A stretch of 64,000 bases of DNA from Lunularia cruciata (Eukaryota > Streptophyta > Marchantiopsida > Lunulariales > Lunulariaceae): the NCBI GenBank assembly GCA_948567375.1, contig OX419756.1:64396552-64460551 (forward strand), given 5' to 3'. The position numbers were made by a program, and so were the translations under genes. Within the stretch, counting starts at the first letter, position 1. Every line of letters begins with the position of its first letter. The notes below the pieces were generated by a model. That model had not been told where the DNA came from, ran no database searches, and saw only the letters and a list, made by a program, of their open reading frames with translations. Below, one piece after another: positions 57,301 to 64,000 of the stretch.

Positions 57301-57789
57301 GGACTTGGGATGTTCTTGTGAGGTGAGCAATCAGATTGATATCATTGATACTTGAAATTACACACTTCTTTTAACTCTTTGTTGACTTTTCAAGGATACT
57401 AATTGATTAATGAGAGTGGTTAGCATCTCAAGTAAATTGTATTGTGTGTTTATTAAAGAATAGTTTTCCCTACCCATGCTTATCCCATAAACTTCCCTTT
57501 ACTCTTTATGATGTGGCTATATAGGTTCTTTTTCTTACCACTTGATCAGTTGGCAAGTGATTCCTTGGATGATTTGGCAAAGATCACATGCTCCCAGATT
57601 GTTGGGTTTTCCTTTGCTCTTGTTGTAGCATGTACCCAATATTTTGACAAATTTCTCTCTTGATTGTATGTTTGAGTTTTTTCTCCTCTATTTAAGCAAT
57701 GGAGTCCTTTATTGTACTAAATAATGAGACTTACTGATTGAGCCTCTAAGCTGGTCTTTTAGGCAAGGATTGGACCCTACAACTACCTA
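54301..57789. other. AT-rich intergenic DNA with a scattered short repeat
   Basis: No gene recognised. A phrase like CATAAAATCTATTATTGAA followed by ACCC(T/C)(T/C)CATTA recurs near 54887, 56450 and 56670, and the last two continue into a GGGAGGGAG-type end. The local pattern is a diverged repeat of unknown origin. Confidence 0.4.
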
Positions 57790-58700
57790 TGCATCACAAG
57801 AGGAAGAAAAGTAGACAAATTGGCCTATGCTCATGCTATATTTCTTTCACTTGCCATCAAAGGCTCTGCCAAGAATTACCTTGGAGAAAATTACTTGTAT
57901 GTACTAAAATGCTCCTAGGGAGGGGAAAAAAAGACAAGAAGGTAAAAAACAAGCAAAACAAAAAATAATTTTTTTATGTAATTTAGATGTGGATACGAGT
58001 TGGAGATAAAAAAATTACTTTAAAGATATGGGCCATGAACAGACGCAATCACTTACACGTTGATGCAAGGTTGGTGTGATTTGAGTTGGAGATCACAGAA
58101 ACTACAAAGATGTTGGACATCAACTTTCAAGATTACTTACATGCCAACCATAAGCATGTGTGTAGGTTGGAAGTCCTAGTTGTTGTTGGAAGGCCGTATA
58201 GGACAGAGGAGGTGGAGGCAAGAGTCATGACACAAGAAGATAACTTACACCCATGCATCATTTGAAGAAATCTGACTATGAAGGGTAACTCATTCACCAG
58301 CTAAGATGTGAAGGATATGATTCATGTTCAAAAATAAGGAAGGTGGAGGATCTACATGTCCAAAAGTTTCACCAGACTCTACATGAGCACAAGGTTGACC
58401 ACAAGAGCCTTCTGAAGCAAAGGTCAAGGAAAGTCATGCATCTAATTATATTTACCAAGTAGTTTGAGCACCAACTAGAGCATTTTCACCAAGTCATCTT
58501 GATGGATAGCACCTACAAGACAAATAAATTCAACATGCCACTCCTCCACATCATTAGCTTTATGAACACATATTATTCTTTCACCATTAAATTATGTTTC
58601 ATGGATGGGAAGGCTGAGGAAGATTACCAAGGTATAGACCTTGGAAAAGCTTTCATAGCACGTCCATGCAAATCACATCTTTGTCAATAATACCAATTCT
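57790..58700 (+). pseudogene. MULE (Mutator-like) transposase remnant
   Basis: The frame at 58499 reads LMDSTYKTNKFNMPLLHII and FTIKLCFMDGKAEEDY. This is the hallmark of the MULE/FAR1 transposase core: the D in MDSTYKTN is the first catalytic Asp and the AEEDY region follows. Upstream, stop-interrupted text such as NHKHVCRLEVLVVVGRPYR and HKVDHKSLLKQRSRKVMHL fits the preceding part of the same protein. After 58640 the reading breaks down. Dead copy. Terminal inverted repeats and the 9 bp target duplication typical of MULEs were not identified. Confidence 0.8.
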
Positions 58701-59825
58701 ACCCTTATTGCTACATGTGGTAAAAATTACCCTACTTTTGTCCAACTCCTATATAAATGGAATATTTAGCAAATTAATTTGACAAATATTTGATTATGTT
58801 CTCAGAAAAAAACCAAAAGTAACTGAACAAAGGAGATATTTTGCACCTACTAGAATAATATTGGTTGGTGATACAAGAAGTGCACAAGAATTTGATAAAA
58901 AAGATTGGGCCAAGATGAAAGAGTTTCTAAACATAGAAGATACAAAGATTGGGGATGATGGTGATAGTGATGGGGAGGAGATTACTAAAGCAAAAAAAGG
59001 AATTGGAGATGATGGATGTGGGATGTGCTTGTAGTTGTTGAGTACTTGAAAAAGAAAAACTCTTTTTCCAAGCAACTTGTGGCTCCCTACACCAATACAC
59101 ATTGTCATTTTAGAAAGACATCAACATTGCATAGTGAGGGTGCACATTAGAGACTCATCACAGTTTTTTTCAAAGTTTTCTATGGAAAACGTGACTAATG
59201 TGAGGTGTAAAATAAGCTTGCTGAGGCATGGAATGATTTTTGTGCTACCATTGACATTGCAATGGACTACTTGTTTCTCTTATTTTCAACTTGCCTTAAA
59301 CATACCAAAATTTTCCATAATATCCAATGCAATATTTTGATGTTTGCCACCATGAAGATTATGGACAAACTTGCCAAAGTAGCAATGTTATAATTGCTAA
59401 ACAAAAACCTATGGCATGCTCAAAAAAATGGACAAATGCAATCAATATCACATGTAAATACATGTGATGTTGCAATCAATATCACATGTACATGTGATGT
59501 ACATGCTCTATTCTCTATATCTAAAGTAAATATTGTGAATACCTTGCATGTTATTTAATAAGCAATGGCTATTGAACTCAAGATTGCTTGACACGTCACT
59601 TGGTTCAATGAACCACCTATGCAGCAACATAAGAATAACTTTCCAACAACACCAATTGGTTTCCTTTGAACTTGCATTTAGAATGCACTTGACATAGAAT
59701 ATGATATCACCATTCAAATTTGCAACAACATACTCAAAAATAAGGATGACCTCAAACAACAATTATGACAACAATACTTCCAAAATCATCTTTCTTGCTG
59801 CCTTTTACATAGGCAATGCTAGAAC
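58701..59825. other. AT-rich DNA, possibly further MULE decay products
   Basis: Short frames here (for example 58794-59108 minus) have no domain. Text may continue the degraded MULE body but I cannot align it by eye. A palindromic duplication lies at 59430-59505. Confidence 0.35.
59430..59505. repeat. Duplicated palindrome ATCACATGTA..TACATGTGAT
   Basis: CAATCAATATCACATGTA is followed by AATACATGTGATGT, and then the unit repeats as CAATCAATATCACATGTA and CATGTGATGTACATG. Each copy is itself a near-perfect palindrome, so the duplication is both direct and inverted. Confidence 0.85.
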
Positions 59826-60505
59826 TGTGAGCCGGCCTGTCTCTCACTCAGGATGAACCTTTGATGGCTATTATGGTAGCGCACCATGGACTAAGAAGGC
59901 AAGGAACCCCAACTCCATCATACTCCTCCAAGGCTAACACTCCAAGATTCAAGACATTGCTCACTGGAGAACTCAATGAGAGAGAGATAGTTGCAAATGA
60001 AAGGATGATGAGTACCTCCTCACCCCTTGTTTATATACTTGTGAAATAGTTACGTACCAAAGTTACTAATTACCGTAGTAACTCAAGTTACTAGACTAAA
60101 AGTCAAGTAAAGTCAAAAAGTAGAAAGGAATATCCATTCACATGGGCATATTCCCCTTATCTTGACCCAACCACTAAAGCAAGGATTCTTTCACATGGGC
60201 TATCCTTGGACTAAAGAAGAATCCAAAACAAAAAGGCTTGCGGGCCCAAGAGTTCTCAACTCTTTCTCCCAAAGCCAAACACCTAGGAATAATACCAAGT
60301 CAACACATTAAAATCCAAAATAGTGGTGCTCATCTTTTCTACTTCCTCTAAAGTAAGGTCCCATCTATCTTAGCTATGACTAACTTTAGCTAACCATGAC
60401 TAATATAGAACCATCCTTTATCTCTATATAAATAATATCTCTTAAGTACTTGTAATACCAAGCTAAATATCACAATACCACACACATGCACAAATGGGTG
60501 TTACA
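59826..60505 (-). repeat. 3' LTR, Gypsy copy 3
   Basis: Reads TGTGAGCC to GGGTGTTACA on the plus strand, which is the reverse of the family LTR. 680 bp against 679 bp in copy 2, with a few substitutions (for example GGATTCTTTC here against GGATTCCTTC). Confidence 0.95.
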
Positions 60506-60553
60506 TTTACCCCCGGACTAAGTTTTCACTTTGTCCTCAAAGTGAAGGTCTCT

Positions 60554-63500
60554 CTACCTTCTATGGTACATCTTCAACTTATCATTGTTAATCCTATCAA
60601 AGTATCTTCCTCCCAACTCCTTGAGATCATAGGTGTAATTTCCCCACACCTTCTCCACTATGAAAGGTCCAAAGTACTTAGGCAAAAACTTCTTTTGCAC
60701 TCTCTTGAATCGAATGGAATCAAACAACATTACCCAATCACCTTCTTTGAAAGGCTCCACCTTCTTCTTGTCTTGCCTCTTATCATAGCTCTCCTTTTGT
60801 TTCCTTTGGGCTTGCTCCACTCGAACCATAGCAACTGCTCTTGCCTCTTCCAACTCCATGAGTTGATCCTTCCTTGACTTCTCTGCATCACCTCCTTGTG
60901 CTTTCTTCAATCTCCTATGAATGCTTTGGAATGTAGGAAGATCAAAGTGAATAGGTAAGGTAGACTCAATACCATACACCAATTGAAATGGAGAATATCC
61001 AGTGGAAGTTTTCATGGTTGTCCTATACTCCCACAAAACTGCATGAATCCTCTTGTCCCAATGATGTTTAGCCCTCTCCATTTCTGCATCTTTGGCCAAC
61101 ATCATGCACAAGGTCTGATTGGTTCTCTCTGGCAAGCCATTGGAATTTGGCTTATAGGATGTAGTTACTCTATGTGTGATAGAGAAATGTCGTAGCATGG
61201 CTGTAGTAATGCTTCCTGTAAACTCTCCTCCTCTATCAGAAACCAACTCCAAAGGGCATCCAAACCTAGTGATAATGCGTTCATAAAGAAATCTACCCAC
61301 TTCATCTTCATTCTTGTCCCTCAATGGTCTAGCCTCAACCCACTTGGTAAGGTAATCAGTAACTACCACAATGTACCGATTGTTCCTTGGGGTTCTATTG
61401 AGAGGACCTACAAAATCAATTCCCCACTTCTCAAAAGGTCCTAGCAATGGAATTGATCTAAGTGGTGGAGTGGATGTAGACTTTCTAGCAAAAGCTTGAC
61501 AAACATGACAAGTTTTGCAATAATCAAGACAATCCTTGAAAATCCCTCTCCAATGGTAACCTGCATCTAGAATCTTGAAAGCAGTCACCTTTCCTGCAAA
61601 GTGTCCTCCACATACTAAACCTTCATGAAACTCCTTTATGAGTAGGATAGACTCTTCCTTACCCACTTCTCTTTGAAGTAGACCATCTGCTCCTTGGTGA
61701 AAAAGAATATCCTCCACCATTGTGTAAGGTCTAGATCTTGCTGCAAGGGCCTTCCTCTCCCTAGCATGCATCCCTTCTGGATAGTTACCTTTTGTCACAA
61801 AATCCACAATCTCCTTGTACTCCATTGGAACCTCTTGAGTGACTGAGATTGTCATGAGCTCCTCATCCGGGAAGGAATCATCCACTGGCTCATCTCCATC
61901 ATGATCATAGGCTCTAGATAATAAATCAGCATTTGCATGTTTCTTTCCTGGCCTATCTTCAATGGTGTAGTCATACTCAGACAAGAGTATCATCCACCTT
62001 GCTAGTCTTCCTTCAACATTAGGCTTGTTGAAGATGTACTTCAAAGCCTTGTGATCCGTGACAATGGTGGCTTTCCCTCCAATCAAGTAGTGTCTAAACT
62101 TCTTGAGACCAAAGATCACTGCCAACCCTTCTCTCTCCGTGATAGAGTAGTTCTTCTCTGCTGAAACCATCTGCCTACTAGCATAAGCTATTGGATGATC
62201 ATGCCCATCTTGGTCTAATTGACTAAGAGTGCATCCTATAGCTACATTAGAAGCATCAGTGTAGAGGATGAAAGGTTTACTCCAATCAGGTTTAGCAAGA
62301 ATTGGAGCTACAACAAGGGATTGCTTGAGCTCCTTAAAAGCTTTGAGAGCCTCCTTGTCTTCCAAAATCACCATGTAATCTACACCCTTCTTCATGTAGA
62401 TGGTCAATGCATAAGCCTTGTTGGAAAATGAGAAGATGAACCTCCTATAGTACCCAACCATCCCCAAGAATTGGCGTAACTTTGTCAAGCTTGAAGGGAA
62501 TGGAAGGTCTGAGATTTTCCTCACCTTCTTAGGATCAACTGCTATTCCATCCTTGGGGATGATATGCCCCAAAAGTAGACCTTCTTCACATCCAAAAATG
62601 CACTTCTCTGGGTTGAGTGATGCATTTGCCTCATCCAAGCGTTGCAAGACTTTGATTAGGTGCTCAAAGTGCTCCTCCTTGCTCCCATAGACACAAAAGT
62701 CATCAATGAAATCTCTCACAAATTTCCCAATGAAAGGTTCAAATACCTTGTTCATGAACCGTTGGAATGTGGCTGGAGCATTGCAAAGCCCAAAAGGCAT
62801 GACCTTGAAAGCGTAAGTTCCCCAAGGTGTGGTGAACGTGGTGAGTTGTTGATGCTCTGGTGCAATCTTGATTTGGTTATATCCACTATAACCATCTCCA
62901 AAACTGTACCTCTCATGACCTACAACCTCCTCCAAGATCTCATCAATGAATGGCAATGGGTAGTAGTCCTTCTTGGTAACAGCATTGAGCTTCTTGTAAT
63001 CCACACATACCCGAAGCTTGCCATTCTTTTTCTTCACAATGACAATTGGAGACACCCATTCTGAATTCTCCACCTCAAAGATAAATCCAGCCTCCTTGAG
63101 CTTATCAATCTCCTCCTTCACAACCAAAGATATTGGTGGGCTAATGCGACGTTGCTTTTGGCGGATTGGTCTTGCATGTGACTCCACCTCTATCTTGTGC
63201 TCCTCCAAGGTGACTTCCTTCAAATCCTTGTAACTAAAAGCAAACACATGGATGAACTTGCGGAAAATCTCCTCAAATCTCACCTTCTCCTCCTTGGTAA
63301 CATTTGGGCCATACTTGAGGGTAGATAACCTTCTCTCTACCTCCTCAAGTGTCAATGGTGATTTATCTGGGTCCTTCAAAACCTCTAGTTTAGGTGCAAA
63401 ATCCATAGCACACAAAGGATACACATCTGAATCAGATTCAGATTCATCCTCCTCAGTGGAAGTCTCCTCTTCCATGCTTGTGTCCACACCTGAAGCTCCT

Positions 63501-64000
63501 TCTTCAGAATCTGATTCCCAATAATCAGAAGATGGTGTATCTGAATGTGAAGTGTTGGTGGTGTTAGTCACAAGAACAGTGACTCTATGGTTTGATGGCC
63601 CAATCCTCAAGTACCCTTTGTGCCATCGATCAGTTGTGCGTGCTGCTCTCAACCATAGCCTCCCAAGAAGTAAGTCATAGCTTGAATCCTTCAAGACTTG
63701 GAAAGTCATGAGATTTTGAACTCCCATAACTGAAACTACCACCTTATCCATCACCCCTACTGGTTGGACTTGTTGCTTGTTTGCCATGCTCACCACAAAT
63801 GTTGAAGGTCTTGAGGGTATCATACCCAACTTCTTCGTCAACCTTTCTGACATGGCATTCACTACTGATCCTCCATCAACCAATGCATCCTTGATGTTGT
63901 GACCATTCACTCTCACATCAATCTTGGAGGCATATTCACAAGCTTCCCATGGTGCTGGCTTTGCATCCACCACCCCCATTGATACTGGAACTTTTGCCTT
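60554..64000 (-). CDS. Pol polyprotein of Gypsy copy 3 (partial, open at window edge)
   Basis: The frame is open from the window edge to a TAG at 60554-60556, including seven codons before the Met at 63979, so the true start lies outside. Domains in order: protease ALVDGGS, RT with CVDYKKLNAVTK, DGYSGYNQI and FIDD, RNase H YTDASNVAIG to ADLLSR, integrase GIDFVGPL, VSDRGGEF and NGLPERTNQ, then the KYFGPF end and LKMYHRR. It lacks the premature stop of copy 2. A Pro replaces Ala next to the catalytic Glu (NGLPERT against NGLAERT). Whether the element is still competent depends on gag and the 5' LTR outside the window. Confidence 0.93.
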   Translation of the reverse strand, partial: KAKVPVSMGVVDAKPAPWEACEYASKIDVRVNGHNIKDALVDGGSVVNAMSERLTKKLGMIPSRPSTFVVSMANKQQVQPVGVMDKVVVSVMGVQNLMTFQVLKDSSYDLLLGRLWLRAARTTDRWHKGYLRIGPSNHRVTVLVTNTTNTSHSDTPSSDYWESDSEEGASGVDTSMEEETSTEEDESESDSDVYPLCAMDFAPKLEVLKDPDKSPLTLEEVERRLSTLKYGPNVTKEEKVRFEEIFRKFIHVFAFSYKDLKEVTLEEHKIEVESHARPIRQKQRRISPPISLVVKEEIDKLKEAGFIFEVENSEWVSPIVIVKKKNGKLRVCVDYKKLNAVTKKDYYPLPFIDEILEEVVGHERYSFGDGYSGYNQIKIAPEHQQLTTFTTPWGTYAFKVMPFGLCNAPATFQRFMNKVFEPFIGKFVRDFIDDFCVYGSKEEHFEHLIKVLQRLDEANASLNPEKCIFGCEEGLLLGHIIPKDGIAVDPKKVRKISDLPFPSSLTKLRQFLGMVGYYRRFIFSFSNKAYALTIYMKKGVDYMVILEDKEALKAFKELKQSLVVAPILAKPDWSKPFILYTDASNVAIGCTLSQLDQDGHDHPIAYASRQMVSAEKNYSITEREGLAVIFGLKKFRHYLIGGKATIVTDHKALKYIFNKPNVEGRLARWMILLSEYDYTIEDRPGKKHANADLLSRAYDHDGDEPVDDSFPDEELMTISVTQEVPMEYKEIVDFVTKGNYPEGMHARERKALAARSRPYTMVEDILFHQGADGLLQREVGKEESILLIKEFHEGLVCGGHFAGKVTAFKILDAGYHWRGIFKDCLDYCKTCHVCQAFARKSTSTPPLRSIPLLGPFEKWGIDFVGPLNRTPRNNRYIVVVTDYLTKWVEARPLRDKNEDEVGRFLYERIITRFGCPLELVSDRGGEFTGSITTAMLRHFSITHRVTTSYKPNSNGLPERTNQTLCMMLAKDAEMERAKHHWDKRIHAVLWEYRTTMKTSTGYSPFQLVYGIESTLPIHFDLPTFQSIHRRLKKAQGGDAEKSRKDQLMELEEARAVAMVRVEQAQRKQKESYDKRQDKKKVEPFKEGDWVMLFDSIRFKRVQKKFLPKYFGPFIVEKVWGNYTYDLKELGGRYFDRINNDKLKMYHRR

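Larger units (their letters stand above)
59826..64000 (-). mobile_element. Ty3/Gypsy LTR retrotransposon, copy 3 (runs off window)
   Basis: Minus-strand member of the same family as copies 1 and 2. The 3' LTR lies at the left and pol extends to the window edge; gag, leader and 5' LTR lie beyond 64000. By eye pol is nearly identical in protein to copy 2 over the shared part, with scattered substitutions. Five bases outside the LTR (59821-59825) are AGAAC; the matching duplication cannot be checked. Copies 2 and 3 lie tail to tail, about 15.5 kb apart. Confidence 0.95.

Noticed and set aside
1-64000. CRISPR array, bacterial operon or phage content
   Set aside because: No spaced short palindromic repeats, no ribosome-binding-site-led gene clusters; the coding style, splice sites and mobile elements are those of a plant nucleus.

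Overview
This window reads as repeat-dominated nuclear DNA of a land plant. The evidence is one spliced plant-type GT47 (exostosin-family) gene, Ty3/Gypsy LTR retrotransposons of the non-chromovirus kind whose primer-binding site matches tRNA-Asp, and decayed plant-type PIF/Harbinger and MULE (Mutator) transposases. I cannot place the species. Nothing bacterial, organellar or CRISPR-like was seen.

Layout. 531-5317: an old, truncated, same-strand copy of a Gypsy family. 5318-6450: a decayed minus-strand ORF of an unknown family. 7961-8381: a 0.4 kb foldback. 8.4-16.5 kb: a less repetitive island with the only convincing host gene, a three-exon GT47 glycosyltransferase (minus, 11620-13532). 16.5-21 kb: tandem repeats, unidentified sequence and part of a dispersed ~50 bp motif. 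21548-22350: Harbinger transposase remnant. 22.4-30 kb: AT-rich and purine-rich simple-sequence DNA, decayed ORFs and a poly-C tract. 30-34.5 kb: a 210-codon unknown ORF, a pair of perfect or near-perfect hairpins, further copies of the dispersed motif, and a second decayed member of the unknown-ORF family. 36340-44295: a full-length Gypsy element with two identical 679 bp LTRs. 44.3-59.8 kb: decayed coiled-coil ORFs, an AT/TG microsatellite, a second Harbinger remnant and a MULE remnant. 59826-64000: a third Gypsy copy on the minus strand, running off the window edge.

The three Gypsy copies are one family at three ages. The family carries a single gag-pol ORF (gag with CCHC knuckle, DGG-type protease, RT, one RNase H, DD35E integrase with GPY/F-like end, no chromodomain recognised). 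About 240 bp upstream of gag-pol, in another frame, lies a separate 157-codon ORF with two Cys/His motifs. Both motif patterns are recognisable in the old copy as well. The youngest copy has a single in-frame stop near the end of integrase where the third copy has Arg.

Most other non-gene DNA holds remnants of mobile elements, small foldbacks, or sequence in which I recognise nothing. Two remnant pairs (6 kb/49 kb and 30 kb/34 kb) look like unrecognised repeated protein families. Similarities were judged by eye; no alignment or database search was run.
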